A stretch of DNA of 25,533 bases from Planctomycetales bacterium (lineage in GTDB: Bacteria; Planctomycetota; Phycisphaerae; SM23-33): positions 1 to 25,533 of the forward strand of contig DAOWOP010000016.1 of assembly GCA_030642005.1 (NCBI GenBank). The letters are read 5' to 3'. The notes under the pieces were generated by a model. That model made no database searches and had not been told where the DNA came from. It saw only the letters and a list, made by a program, of their open reading frames with translations. Below, piece after piece: positions 1 through 8,340 of the stretch; the first letter of the stretch is position 1, and the number at the start of each line of letters is the position of its first letter. The translations under genes were made by a program, and so were the position numbers.

Positions 1-177
1 CCGAGGCCGGACCGCCACGTCCGGCATGTGGGCGTATTGCTCTTCAGCCACCTCGTCGTGCGAGTATGCCTGGAGTTTCTCGGCGTCGCCGAAGATGACA
101 AACTTCTCGCCGACGATTTCTTTCAACTCTTCGACGATTTCAGGTGTTACCGGGCTGTATTTAGTTTGTGGTGTCAT
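1..177 (-). CDS. FAD-linked oxidase, GlcD-type (N-terminal fragment)
   Basis: The reverse strand is open from an ATG at 177-175 to the window edge and gives the first 59 residues. The segment LKEIVGEKFVIFGDAEKL followed by YSHDE and VAVRPR matches the usual start of FAD-binding oxidases of the glycolate oxidase GlcD / D-lactate dehydrogenase family. In those proteins a short helical lead-in precedes the PCMH-type FAD domain (established family knowledge). The FAD-binding core itself lies outside the window. These enzymes oxidise 2-hydroxy acids and pass electrons to an acceptor. No clear Shine-Dalgarno sequence precedes the ATG. The gene diverges from alr, and the inverted repeat at 191-300 starts 14 bases upstream. 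The family call rests on the N-terminus only. Confidence 0.6.
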   Translation of the reverse strand, partial: MTPQTKYSPVTPEIVEELKEIVGEKFVIFGDAEKLQAYSHDEVAEEQYAHMPDVAVRPR

Positions 178-190
178 AAACCGATTGATT

Positions 191-300
191 CGCCACAGAG
201 ACACAGAGGTACAGAGGTATAAAACAAAAAAATACTTTTCTCTTAAAATCTCTGTACCTCCCCACGGGACGGCGAACAGCCGCCTGTGCCTCTGTGGCGC
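191..300. repeat. Imperfect inverted repeat, CACAGAG words
   Basis: The left arm (191-218) is built from the words CGCCACAGAG, ACACAGAGG and TACAGAGG. Its reverse complement returns in two parts on the right: 248-260 (TCTGTACCTC) and 285-300 (GTGCCTCTGTGGCGC). The right arm is interrupted by a GC-rich insert with its own small hairpin (GGCG, loop, CGCC, around 271-284). The element lies in the divergent region between the FAD oxidase gene and alr, so it must contain or adjoin the promoter of the oxidase gene. Similar CACAGAGACACAGAG words are familiar from many environmental genomes. I know of no assigned function. Confidence 0.7.
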
Positions 301-393
301 TATTTTTCTTCTGTTTGTTTTTTCTCTGTTTCTTTCCTCTCGTATCCGCACGATTATACAGTAAATATATATTCCCGGCACGCCTGATGTCTG

Positions 394-399
394 TATAAT
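394..399 (+). promoter_or_regulatory. Candidate -10 box of alr
   Basis: A perfect TATAAT ends 11 bases before the alr start codon. A start of transcription about 7 bases downstream would leave a leader of only about 4-6 bases. No -35 element is evident at 16-18 base spacing, and no Shine-Dalgarno sequence lies before the ATG. That fits a near-leaderless message but could also be coincidence in AT-rich DNA. Confidence 0.4.
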
Positions 400-410
400 T
401 TTTCCCTGTT

Positions 411-1526
411 ATGAACGACTACCTGCAAGCGGACATTTCTGTTTCTGCGATTCAGCACAACATCGGTCTTATCCGCAATCTGCTCGGCGAAGGCGTCGGC
501 CTTTGCCCGGTCGTTAAGGCAAATGCTTACGGACACGGGATCAGGGCGGTTCTGGGCGTGCTGGGTTCGGCCGCCGACATGCTGGCCGTGGCGACCTGCA
601 ATGAAGCAATGACATTGCGCGGACTTGGCTGGCAGAGGCCCGTGCTGCTTTTCGCAACGGCGGCGGCGAACGCCGACGACGCAGCCGAACTCATCGTTGA
701 CGATATAACCCTGACCGTTACCAGCCTTGACGAACTGGCCCTGCTTGCCGGCGCTGCCGGCAAGGCCCGCCGCCCCGCCGAAGTCCACGTCAAGATAGAC
801 ACCGGAATGACCCGCAGCGGCGTACCGGCGGGGCGGGCGGCGCAGTTGGTTACAGCCGCCAGGGAATCCGAACAGGTGAACCTCACCGGTATATACACGC
901 ACTTCGCCTGCGCCGGTGAGGCTGATAAGTCTTTCACGCTCGAGCAATTCCGGCGTTTTATGCAGACGGTTGATGAATGTGGCGGACGCAGCGGGCTTGT
1001 CCTGCACACAGCCAACTCGGCTGCGACGATCGACCTGCCCGAAACGCACCTCGATATGGTCCGGGTTGGCCTGTCGCTGTACGGGTGCCAGCCGAGCGAG
1101 AATATGCAAAATATCCTGCCGCTGAAGCCCGCCCTCCGGCTGACCGGGCCGATCATGCAGATAAAGGACGTTCAGGCCGGCAAAGCCACAGGCTACGGTG
1201 CAACCTATACGTTCGACAAAGACGCCCGCGCGGCGCTGGTTTTGGTCGGATACGCCGACGGGTATCCGCGCAGCCTGTCCAACATCGCCTCGATGCGTGT
1301 TCGCGGGATTGACTGCCCCGTCCGCGGACGCATCAGCATGGACCAGACCATTATTGAAATAACCGACGTACCCGACGCCGCCGTCGGCGATGAGGTTGAG
1401 ATTATTTCGGCCGACCCAGCTGCAACCAACAGCGTCGCCAACCTCGCCCGCCTCGCCGACACCATCCCCTATGAAATCCTCGCCCGCCTGGGAAGCAACC
1501 GGATAAAGCGGGTAATCGTAGATTGA
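411..1526 (+). CDS. alr: Alanine racemase
   Basis: A PLP-dependent cytoplasmic enzyme that interconverts L- and D-alanine for peptidoglycan. The 371-residue length is normal for the family. The N-terminal barrel carries the PLP lysine in PVVKANAYGHG (Lys36). KIDTGMTRSG (128-137) and THFACA (163-168) are typical barrel motifs. The C-terminal domain has the catalytic tyrosine motif GYGATYT (around Tyr262), then GYADGYPR and GRISMDQ. The C-terminus EILARLGSNRIKRV is also characteristic. The start is well supported because MNDYLQADISVSAIQHNI is the expected first strand and helix and no other ATG lies nearby. The gene stands alone on this strand; its 3' neighbour is convergent. Confidence 0.96.
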   Translation: MNDYLQADISVSAIQHNIGLIRNLLGEGVGLCPVVKANAYGHGIRAVLGVLGSAADMLAVATCNEAMTLRGLGWQRPVLLFATAAANADDAAELIVDDITLTVTSLDELALLAGAAGKARRPAEVHVKIDTGMTRSGVPAGRAAQLVTAARESEQVNLTGIYTHFACAGEADKSFTLEQFRRFMQTVDECGGRSGLVLHTANSAATIDLPETHLDMVRVGLSLYGCQPSENMQNILPLKPALRLTGPIMQIKDVQAGKATGYGATYTFDKDARAALVLVGYADGYPRSLSNIASMRVRGIDCPVRGRISMDQTIIEITDVPDAAVGDEVEIISADPAATNSVANLARLADTIPYEILARLGSNRIKRVIVD

Positions 1527-1575
1527 TGTGTAGTAGTCTGTAACAGATTATTTGACGGGTGGCACGGTCAAGCAT

Positions 1576-2112
1576 TTAATTCTTCGGCCTTGGATAGTTC
1601 AGCCGCTCAATACCCCAGGATTTCAGGATGGCCTCTGCTTCCTCCAAAGTGCCGGGGGGTTTAGAACGTTCGCCCGAGTCGATGTGGAAGGTCCAGGGAT
1701 AGCGCTCTTCTCCCTTAGCGTCATAATCATAAGTGATGTCTAACCTCTCCCGACGTTTAGCCCCCGGCCCAGAATCTGAGTCTGGCTCCGGGTACGTTTT
1801 CCCGGAATAATAGGTATCGTTTTCGGTATGTAGGCCTTGCTCATCGTAAGTTATATACTTCTGACAATGATGGGGAACCGTTTGGGCAATATCTCGCGAA
1901 GGCTTCCACCACCCGTCATCCTGTTCGAACCAGTCATCCGGAATAACAGGTATTAGATGCCTTTTTCGCTCATCATTATGTTCTCGACCGTATTTTGCGG
2001 GAGTCTTCGACCGGCATCCCGAAATCAAGACCGTACAGATTACCAGAACGATCATTATTATCTTACTTTCGGATGGCTTATTCCGATATTGCGTTATCAG
2101 ATTCACGAACAT
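1576..2112 (-). CDS. Hypothetical secreted lipoprotein
   Basis: A 178-residue protein I do not recognise. The N-terminus has charged residues (Arg10, Lys12, Lys17), then a hydrophobic stretch (IIMIVLVICTVLISGC) ending in a lipobox with Cys33. It is therefore probably a signal-peptidase-II lipoprotein anchored to the inner or outer membrane. A shorter start at Met20 (2055) would leave a signal peptide without positive charge, so the start at 2112 is preferred. The mature part is hydrophilic and rich in Asp, Tyr and Pro. It has short YDEQG and YDYDAKGEERYPW segments reminiscent of strand-turn repeats, and ends with GTLEEAEAILKSWGI. It is convergent with alr (49-base gap) and lies 58 bases downstream of the MazG-like gene on the same strand. 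Confidence 0.7.
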   Translation of the reverse strand: MFVNLITQYRNKPSESKIIMIVLVICTVLISGCRSKTPAKYGREHNDERKRHLIPVIPDDWFEQDDGWWKPSRDIAQTVPHHCQKYITYDEQGLHTENDTYYSGKTYPEPDSDSGPGAKRRERLDITYDYDAKGEERYPWTFHIDSGERSKPPGTLEEAEAILKSWGIERLNYPRPKN

Positions 2113-2170
2113 TGCTTCTCTTACCCTTCTCTGTTCACTGGTGCGATGTTTTCGCTACCAGAAAACAGTC

Positions 2171-2440
2171 TTACTTGGGTTTGAAACCTTTCATGTTGCC
2201 GGCGGTGTATTTACGGACGGCTTCGGTCAGGTCGATGTCGTTGATGTTGGCGAGCGTGCAAAGCCAGGCGAGCACGTCGGCGAATTCCTCTTCTTTGTTT
2301 TTCTGATCGTCGCCGGCCAAGGCGCTGGCGAGTTCGCCGACCTCCTCGACGAACCAAAGAAAAGTTCCCGCGCTGCCGCGCTCGCTGTCGCGGGCGTAGT
2401 ATTTCTCGCGAATGAAATCCTGAAATTCTTTTATAGTCAT
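2171..2440 (-). CDS. MazG-like nucleotide pyrophosphohydrolase
   Basis: At 89 residues this is a single all-alpha NTP pyrophosphatase domain, shorter than full two-domain MazG. The metal-binding signature is visible: Glu32-Glu33-x-x-Glu36 (FVEEVGELASAL) followed by Glu52-x-x-Asp55 (EEFADVLAWL). Such enzymes cleave (d)NTPs to the monophosphate and pyrophosphate and act as house-cleaning or nucleotide-pool enzymes; the substrate cannot be read from the sequence. The C-terminus TAGNMKGFKPK is basic. Single-domain members usually act as dimers or tetramers. The ATG has only a weak ribosome-binding site. The downstream lipoprotein gene could be cotranscribed. Confidence 0.9.
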   Translation of the reverse strand: MTIKEFQDFIREKYYARDSERGSAGTFLWFVEEVGELASALAGDDQKNKEEEFADVLAWLCTLANINDIDLTEAVRKYTAGNMKGFKPK

Positions 2441-2516
2441 GCCGCTATTGTTATCGGCCGCAAACTACGCGAACAGGGAAAAATGGAAAAAAGAATAAAA
2501 AGACCGGTTTGGCATT

Positions 2517-2565
2517 GACTGCTCGTCGCCGTACGACTCGACTGCTCGTCGCCGTACCGGCGACG
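2517..2565. repeat. Tandem 18-mer and GC-rich hairpin
   Basis: The 18-base word GACTGCTCGTCGCCGTAC occurs at 2517-2534 and again at 2540-2557. The second copy runs into a perfect hairpin: CGTCGCCG (2547-2554), loop TAC, CGGCGACG (2558-2565). On the minus strand the hairpin starts 18 bases after the stop codon of the large TPR gene. No T-tract follows, so it looks more like a 3'-end processing or stability structure than an intrinsic terminator. It lies between the TPR gene and the MazG-like gene. Confidence 0.65.
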
Positions 2566-2582
2566 GCTAAACCAATTACCAA

Positions 2583-5420
2583 TTATTGATTACTATCTTC
2601 TTCTATCATCTGGAGTATTTCTTTCGCCTTGCTTTCGTCGTCCAGTTCAAGGGCTTTTTGTGCGGCGGAGCGGGCTTCGGAAAGTTTTTCGGAACTTTTA
2701 TCTGCGCGTGCGGCGCGATAATAGACCATTGCCAGTTGCGCCCATGAATCGGCGTTTTTCTTGTCAATCAGACAGGCGCTTCGCATCGACCGGATAGCGC
2801 AGTCGTAGTTGTTCCCGGCTACGTACAGGCCGGCCATTGCCTTATGAACACCGGCGTCGTAGGGGTTGATGTTGAGTACCTGATTGTAATAGTGCAGCGC
2901 CTTGTCGGCCTTGCCGTCGGTGCGGTAGATGTCGGCGATCTGTCGAGCGTACTTAGGGTCTCTCATCGTCCGGCGGTGCAGTTCGATGAGGTTAGGCAGC
3001 GCTTTTTCGGCCCGGCCCATCTGCATGTAGAGTTTGGCGAGTTTCTCGTAGCCGTAGGGGTCGAACCGGAGGCGCCGTTTGTATTCCTCCAGGGCAGCGA
3101 CGGCTTCGGGCCAGCGATGTTTGGCGAGGTAGCAGTCGGCGAGTATCCTGGCGGCAGTGGGCGAGCGGGGCTTGACCTTCTGAAGCCTTTGGGCGATTGC
3201 GATTGCTTCATCGTACTTTTTCCGCCTGACCGTAAAGCTTCCCAGCACCGCCAGCGCCCTGGGGGCTTTGGGGTCGGTCTCCAGAGCCTTGCGTGCGGCG
3301 GACTCGGACATTCTCTTGAGCGGCTTCGGGTCGAAACCCCACGATTCAATCTGCTTAATCGCCCATGCGCGGAAATCCTTATCGAACTGCTCCTCGGTAG
3401 TGCCGAGGACTTCGGCGAAAACTTTCGTCTGCGTCCATCCGTCGCGGAATCCGTTGAGCATTTTTATAATGGCGTCGTAACCCTTCTTTTCGACGACGTA
3501 TTCGAAAATCCACTCTGATTGGGCGTACGCCAGTGTGCGTGCGCCTCGCCCGCGCCGCCTTCGGTCGGGGCGGATGAAACCCCAGCTAAGCGACTTGACC
3601 GGATACAGTTTTTTACTTCGCACAGCGCCCAGCAGCAGTCTGACGGCCTGGAAGTTTCGCCGGTCGGGCTGCTCCCAGACTGCGCACGATTCAGTGAACC
3701 AGTGTGGGATGCGGTTCTTCGTGGCGGCAAGCGTTACTGTGTGCGTGAATTCGTGCCTCAGTACGACCGCCCAGTTGAACGTGCCCATCATTCCGCTGCG
3801 CTGCGGATCGGGCGCGGGCATTCCGATGACCCGTCCGGTACAAGCGCCGACTGTTCCGATCCAGCCACGTCCGCTGATGCGCACGGAAAAATCGCCGTGG
3901 CTGGAGAACATTTCCACCAGGGTTTTTTCAGTCGGTTTGAAGTCGAAGTCTTTGCAGATTTCGGGATAGATTCTCTCCGCCTCTTCGGCCAGCAGGTCCA
4001 GCAGCACGGCGTCTTTTTCGCCATCAACCTTGATGATAAAGTGCTCGGTCTCCCTGACCTGGTATTTTTTGAGTTTCTTCAGCAGGTTGATGTAGCGGAC
4101 CACGTCCTGGCGGTAATCGTCGAGTTTGAAAGCCTTGTCCAGCGTCTCGGCGGCGAGTTTTTCCTGCCCAGTCTGCATGTACAGTTGGCCAAGCCCGGTT
4201 ACAGGCCCGGCCAGTTCCGGCGCCAGTGCGATGGCCTTCTTATAGTACTTTTCGGCTTCATCGAACTGCCGGGCGGCCGAAAGCCACTGGGCAATGGTTT
4301 CGTAGAGTTCGGAACATCTGGGATTGACCTTCGCGACGCGCTCGATGAACGGCTCGGCCTTATCGGGATTGAACGTGCGAACGTGAAGCGCCGCCATCAG
4401 CGACAACGCCTCGATGTTCTTCGGGTTGGCTTTCAGCGCCTTCTCGATAGCAGGTCCGACCTGATCGAACTTCCGCCACCGAAACAGCGTAGCGGCCTTG
4501 AGGAGGTGTGCGTCGACGCAATTAGGATTGATTTTCAGGGCTTTTTCTGCCTCGGAAATCGCGTTCTCGAATCTCCAATTTTGCAGCAGGATTACACCTT
4601 TACCGACAAATACGGCCGGGATGCGATTGTTAATCCTGTACGCAAGGCCGAACTCCTTCGCGGCCGGGCTGGGCTTGTGCTTGCTCAGCAGGAACATTCC
4701 AGCCGCCACGTTTGCGGGCCAGTATCTCTTGTCAACATCCTGATATGCCTTCTGGATGTAATTGTGCAGGATGTTCCGCGCCTGCTCGGACGCCTTTTGG
4801 CCGATGAGAACGGCGTAGCGGTCGAGGATTCCACCGGCGGCGACGAGGCTTTCGGCGTCCTTTGTGAAATCCTCGCGGGTAAGTGCCTTTTCGATGGCCT
4901 TATAGACATTAACCGCCTCGACCTTCCTGCCCAGGATTTCGAGGGCCTTGCCCAATCGCAGAATGGCCGGTGTCCAGTCGCCGCGGAGTTTGAATCCTTT
5001 CCGGGCGGCCGAGAGGGCCTCGTTATATTTGCCCATCTCCGCCAGCAGACCCGACATCTGCACGTGCCACTCCGCTATCTTTTCCGCGCGGGCGCCGACG
5101 GCATTGAGCGCCGCTATCGCCTCTTCGTATTTGCCGACGGCGGCGTATGCCTTGGCCAGACCCAGGCTTGCCGGAACCGCCGTATCAGGCTTGTCCAGTA
5201 ACTTTTTATATACGCCGGCGGCCTCGGCATACTTGCCCGTCCAGTACAATTTCTTCGCACCGGCGAGAGTCGGCTTTACCACAGCCGGGCGGGTTCCGGC
5301 GGCCTTTGTGGTCGGGTTCGATGCCGCTTGTTTGCTCGTGGCGCTGTCTGTTTTCGTCTGGGCCGACAGACCGGCCGACAAAGCCACGACCAAAGCGATT
5401 GCTAATGCGAATCTGCGCAT
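2583..5420 (-). CDS. Secreted TPR protein with gluzincin-type peptidase core
   Basis: A 945-residue protein. Residues 1-21 (MRRFALAIALVVALSAGLSA) form a signal peptide, so it probably acts in the periplasm or outside. N-terminal TPR units span roughly 45-440; typical lines are YAAVGKYEEAIAAL and KALKINPNCVDAHLLKAATLF. A domain at about 450-660 carries HEFTH (His556, Glu557, His560) and a downstream glutamate in HWFTES (Glu577). This HExxH plus distal Glu layout belongs to the gluzincins and peptidase-MA-like proteins. More TPRs follow to the C-terminus. The start at 5420 is chosen because GAGG lies 9 bases upstream and the signal peptide begins there. An in-frame ATG at 5477 would fall inside the candidate promoter. 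Catalytic residues look intact; the substrate is unknown. Confidence 0.88.
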   Translation of the reverse strand: MRRFALAIALVVALSAGLSAQTKTDSATSKQAASNPTTKAAGTRPAVVKPTLAGAKKLYWTGKYAEAAGVYKKLLDKPDTAVPASLGLAKAYAAVGKYEEAIAALNAVGARAEKIAEWHVQMSGLLAEMGKYNEALSAARKGFKLRGDWTPAILRLGKALEILGRKVEAVNVYKAIEKALTREDFTKDAESLVAAGGILDRYAVLIGQKASEQARNILHNYIQKAYQDVDKRYWPANVAAGMFLLSKHKPSPAAKEFGLAYRINNRIPAVFVGKGVILLQNWRFENAISEAEKALKINPNCVDAHLLKAATLFRWRKFDQVGPAIEKALKANPKNIEALSLMAALHVRTFNPDKAEPFIERVAKVNPRCSELYETIAQWLSAARQFDEAEKYYKKAIALAPELAGPVTGLGQLYMQTGQEKLAAETLDKAFKLDDYRQDVVRYINLLKKLKKYQVRETEHFIIKVDGEKDAVLLDLLAEEAERIYPEICKDFDFKPTEKTLVEMFSSHGDFSVRISGRGWIGTVGACTGRVIGMPAPDPQRSGMMGTFNWAVVLRHEFTHTVTLAATKNRIPHWFTESCAVWEQPDRRNFQAVRLLLGAVRSKKLYPVKSLSWGFIRPDRRRRGRGARTLAYAQSEWIFEYVVEKKGYDAIIKMLNGFRDGWTQTKVFAEVLGTTEEQFDKDFRAWAIKQIESWGFDPKPLKRMSESAARKALETDPKAPRALAVLGSFTVRRKKYDEAIAIAQRLQKVKPRSPTAARILADCYLAKHRWPEAVAALEEYKRRLRFDPYGYEKLAKLYMQMGRAEKALPNLIELHRRTMRDPKYARQIADIYRTDGKADKALHYYNQVLNINPYDAGVHKAMAGLYVAGNNYDCAIRSMRSACLIDKKNADSWAQLAMVYYRAARADKSSEKLSEARSAAQKALELDDESKAKEILQMIEEDSNQ

Positions 5421-5475
5421 AGATATTATCCTCGTATTCATTGGTTTCGGGATGGGCGTACAACCCAACTGCGTC

Positions 5476-5481
5476 ATTATA
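5476..5481 (-). promoter_or_regulatory. Extended -10 promoter of the TPR/peptidase gene
   Basis: Read on the minus strand, this is TATAAT preceded directly by TGT, an extended -10 element. No good -35 box is seen, which is usual for extended -10 promoters. Transcription would start near 5469 and give a leader of about 49 bases to the ATG at 5420. This supports the shorter start chosen for the gene. Confidence 0.5.
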
Positions 5482-5537
5482 ACATTTGACGCTCTTTGGC
5501 CGCTATGGTTCCCGCGAAATCGAAAAAATGCTTACGC

Positions 5538-6728
5538 TCACAGCCTCGGTACTTTCGTGTCTATTCCACCGTTTTCGGCCGACAGATATGCGGCGTAGAT
5601 AGTCGCCATCGTGTCCAGCGCCAACTCAAGCCCGGCCTGCGGGGCCGAGCCGGCGGCTGCACAGGAAATGAAATCTTGCATCTCGGCGTGATAGCCGACG
5701 GTGAAATTTTCATCAGGCGCAGCCGGGGACCAGCCCTCCTTGGTGCTTATCTTCTCGATGGTGTAGATGTCCTCGTACTGGTCGCCGCGAGGATTGAACG
5801 TATCGACAAGGTTTGTCGGGCTTATCCGGCAGAGTGTCCGGTGATTGTTGGCGAAGACCTCGACGTAATCGGTCAGCCCGCCCAGCGACAGTTCGCTGGC
5901 GATAACGTCGGCGATCGTGCCGTCATCAAAGACCACGTGCATGATGCCGTAGTCCTCGATGTCGTGATAATCGGTGCGGATGAATCCGGCGTCTTTGTAA
6001 TTGGGAAGACGAGTGATTTCGTGAACCCGCGCGCTGACGCTGACGGGTCTGATGGGTTTGCCGTTTCGCGCAAGCCCTTCTGCTTCCTTGAGGTAAAGCA
6101 CGCCGCCGAGCGGGTGGCAGGCCTTGCCGACCAGTGCCCCCCCGCCGGCGAATCGCCAGATGCCATAGACTTCCGAAGCCGAGCCGTTGTGCGACTCTTC
6201 GCCGACCATGCGAAGAATCTGTGCGCCGGTCTTCTCGACGATCTCGCGCTCTTTCTGAATGCTGGGGGCATAGACGTAGTTTTCGGCGTATCCGAGAAAC
6301 ACCCCGCCGTCCCGCACAGCCTTTGCGATGCGTTTGAGCCGCTTGATAATCTCGTCGAGCATTTCCGACTTGTCGGCCTGGTTGCCGAAAAACTCATCGC
6401 CGGCGTCCGCCGGGCCGAAGCATCCGGTCAGCGGCTTTTCGCAGATAATACCTTTACCGGCCAACGCGGCTGCAAGGATCCCTTCCTCATGAACATACGG
6501 CGGCGAGCAGATGTCCAGTACGTCGATGTGTTCGAGCATTGCCTCGACATTATCGAAAACGGGTATCCCGTGTTCTGCCCCGAACTTCTTCCGGCTTTCG
6601 GCCCGAAGTGACGTAACGCCGGCCAGTTCGACCTCGCAGCCATAAACCCGTCGCAATGATTCGATATGAAACCCCGCGGCAAAACCCGCACCGACAATGC
6701 CGACACGCACTTTCTTCACTGCTGCCAT
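5538..6728 (-). CDS. Gfo/Idh/MocA family oxidoreductase
   Basis: A 396-residue NAD(P)-dependent dehydrogenase of the glucose-fructose oxidoreductase / inositol dehydrogenase family. The Rossmann motif is VGIVGAGFAAG (GxGxxA type, Gly10/Gly13/Gly15). The family motif ICEKPLTG has Glu97-Lys98-Pro99, where the lysine is catalytic or cofactor-adjacent. The C-terminal alpha/beta domain contains GGGALVGKACHPLGG, with the substrate-side histidine typical of the second domain. Substrates in this family are sugars, inositols or amino-sugars; which one cannot be told here. An AAAGGAG sequence lies about 11 bases before the ATG. The gene is followed by the TPR/peptidase gene after a gap holding that gene's own promoter. 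Confidence 0.93.
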   Translation of the reverse strand: MAAVKKVRVGIVGAGFAAGFHIESLRRVYGCEVELAGVTSLRAESRKKFGAEHGIPVFDNVEAMLEHIDVLDICSPPYVHEEGILAAALAGKGIICEKPLTGCFGPADAGDEFFGNQADKSEMLDEIIKRLKRIAKAVRDGGVFLGYAENYVYAPSIQKEREIVEKTGAQILRMVGEESHNGSASEVYGIWRFAGGGALVGKACHPLGGVLYLKEAEGLARNGKPIRPVSVSARVHEITRLPNYKDAGFIRTDYHDIEDYGIMHVVFDDGTIADVIASELSLGGLTDYVEVFANNHRTLCRISPTNLVDTFNPRGDQYEDIYTIEKISTKEGWSPAAPDENFTVGYHAEMQDFISCAAAGSAPQAGLELALDTMATIYAAYLSAENGGIDTKVPRL

Positions 6729-6758
6729 TGTTTGTTGTTCTCCTTTAAATAGGGGACG

Positions 6759-7190
6759 CTATTTGCATTGCCAACTCGAGACGACGAAGTACTGGTAGCC
6801 ATAGGGGATTAGCTTGACTGGCCGGGCTGGCTTCTCCAGGGCTTTGCCATCGGGGGTTGATTTGATGGCCTCAAAACGCCCGTGGAGCACAAAGGCCTTG
6901 TCCAGGTCGCCCTTCAGGGGGGCAGCTATGCCTTTCGGGAAAACCGCATGAACCTCCCCCTCTTGATTGGAACGTTTGAATATCATTTCTGTGCCACCGG
7001 GATAATAGTACCAGCGCCTCCTGCTCTCGCCGCACAGCAACGGGCGCGAAGTGTGATAGCCGGGGGCGTACATATCGACATACGTCAATTCCCGCAGCGT
7101 TGTCGGTGCGGTTACGGTATCCGGCGCGGGGCAGCCCATCGACAGGCAGGCGATTGCACTGACCAACAGCGTCATAATGATTCTTCTCAT
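6759..7190 (-). CDS. Hypothetical lipoprotein
   Basis: 143 residues, not recognised. MRRIIMTLLVSAIACLSMGC is a textbook lipoprotein signal peptide with two arginines, a hydrophobic core and a lipobox ending at Cys20. The mature part has an aromatic patch (RRRWYYYPGGTEMIF), a central FPKGIAAPLKGDL and a short beta-rich end (YGYQYFVVSSWQCK) with a second cysteine. It is likely a small membrane-anchored periplasmic beta protein. The start is supported by AGGAGA 7 bases upstream. It lies 30 bases upstream of the Gfo/Idh/MocA gene on the same strand and may be cotranscribed with it. Confidence 0.75.
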   Translation of the reverse strand: MRRIIMTLLVSAIACLSMGCPAPDTVTAPTTLRELTYVDMYAPGYHTSRPLLCGESRRRWYYYPGGTEMIFKRSNQEGEVHAVFPKGIAAPLKGDLDKAFVLHGRFEAIKSTPDGKALEKPARPVKLIPYGYQYFVVSSWQCK

Positions 7191-7330
7191 GTTGCTCTCC
7201 TGAAATAACGTTTAGCAAAAGGAAAGGTGGGACTCGCTCCGCTCGTCCCAGCCTACTTTTACCATCCGTTTTTACCAACCCAATCTGTTTCTATTCGCTT
7301 CATTCGTTTTATTCGCGCGAATTCGCGTTC

Positions 7331-8263
7331 TCACTCATCCTGAATATGTTTCCACGACATAAGAAATGTAACACGTTCGCGGATGTCGGCGGGGAGGGTT
7401 TTTTTGAGGATTTTTCGGGCATCGGACAGGTTCGTCCGGCGGGTTACGTGGGTCAGGACGATCCGCTCATTATTCATCCCTTCGAGGACTTCAGCCAAGT
7501 CGGTTATATGAAGGTGTCGGCCTGCACGCGCCCGACTGACGTGGTCGTCGTCGAAGAAGGTGCACTCAATAAGCAGCACCTTCGAGTCGCGGACGTGCGG
7601 GATGGCGGAGTAGTTGGCCTTGGCTGTATCGCCCAGGTAAGTTACCAGCGGGATCTCGACCCGACGGGTGATTTCGACGCCTTTTTTCTTCAGTTCCACC
7701 AGTTCAGGCCCGTCCAGGCCTATGAATTCATCCTTGAGTTTATGACGGACGTCGATGATGGAAAATCCCAACGAGTTTCCGATATGCCGCGTGGCGAAGG
7801 CGCGTGCGATCAGGCCTCGGCGGATTTCGTAATCGTCGCCGTCGCTCATTCCGACGAACTTGTGCGGCGAGGGGTGTCCCTCGACGCGGGCGACCGCATC
7901 CATCAGGTTTTCCAGCGGGCCGACAATCGAATGGGCCACCAGCGCGACCCCGCCGGTAACGCCCTGGAAATCTCGCTGGCTGAAGTAGTAGGCTATTCCC
8001 GCGGCGTGGTCCATGTGCCCGTGGCTCAGCAGGACGTGATTGACGCGCAGCGCTTCGCGCGGGCATCGGCCTATATCGAAAACCACGTCCAGTTCGCCCG
8101 CGACGATGACTGACTCCTCGCCGGCGACGCTGTAGCCGGCAAGTGCGAATTCGTCGAATTCCATGCAACTGAGTTTGAAGGCTCGTGTCTTCACGGGTCG
8201 GTTATCGTAGGCGACGACGCAGGCCCGGTCAAGCGCAGCACGGCCGTCCCGGCTTCGCCACAA
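7331..8263 (-). CDS. RNase Z-like MBL-fold metallo-hydrolase
   Basis: A 310-residue metallo-beta-lactamase-fold protein. The zinc motif HxHxDH is intact as SHGHMDH (His81, His83, Asp85, His86 from the TTG start). Later ligands are plausible in VTYLGDTAK and VLTHVTRR. The order of motifs (FDIGRCP, HVLLSHGHMDHAAGI, GDTA, ECTF, LTHVT) matches the RNase Z / arylsulfatase-like branch, which processes tRNA 3' ends or hydrolyses phosphoesters. RNase Z would fit the tRNA here that lacks an encoded CCA, but this is not proof. The start is uncertain: TTG at 8263, GTG at 8194 and ATG at 8164 are all in frame, and none has a good ribosome-binding site. The first 23 residues after TTG look unlike the family. 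Confidence 0.85.
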   Translation of the reverse strand: MWRSRDGRAALDRACVVAYDNRPVKTRAFKLSCMEFDEFALAGYSVAGEESVIVAGELDVVFDIGRCPREALRVNHVLLSHGHMDHAAGIAYYFSQRDFQGVTGGVALVAHSIVGPLENLMDAVARVEGHPSPHKFVGMSDGDDYEIRRGLIARAFATRHIGNSLGFSIIDVRHKLKDEFIGLDGPELVELKKKGVEITRRVEIPLVTYLGDTAKANYSAIPHVRDSKVLLIECTFFDDDHVSRARAGRHLHITDLAEVLEGMNNERIVLTHVTRRTNLSDARKILKKTLPADIRERVTFLMSWKHIQDE

Positions 8264-8340
8264 GATTTATTGAAATGCTTCGCGCGGAAAAGCGTTAATA
8301 TATAGTAGAATTATAACAAAGGCAGGGAAGGGAATCTTAC

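Noticed and set aside
3519..5201. Long plus-strand open frame of 560 codons
   Set aside because: It lies antisense to the TPR/peptidase gene, shows no family motif, and its length follows from the GC-rich third positions of the real gene.
5421..5477. Longer start for the TPR/peptidase protein
   Set aside because: It would place a 19-residue lead before a perfect signal peptide, lacks a ribosome-binding site and overlaps the candidate promoter.
5496..6611. Plus-strand open frame of 371 codons
   Set aside because: Antisense to the first Gfo/Idh/MocA gene; no motif and no ribosome-binding site.
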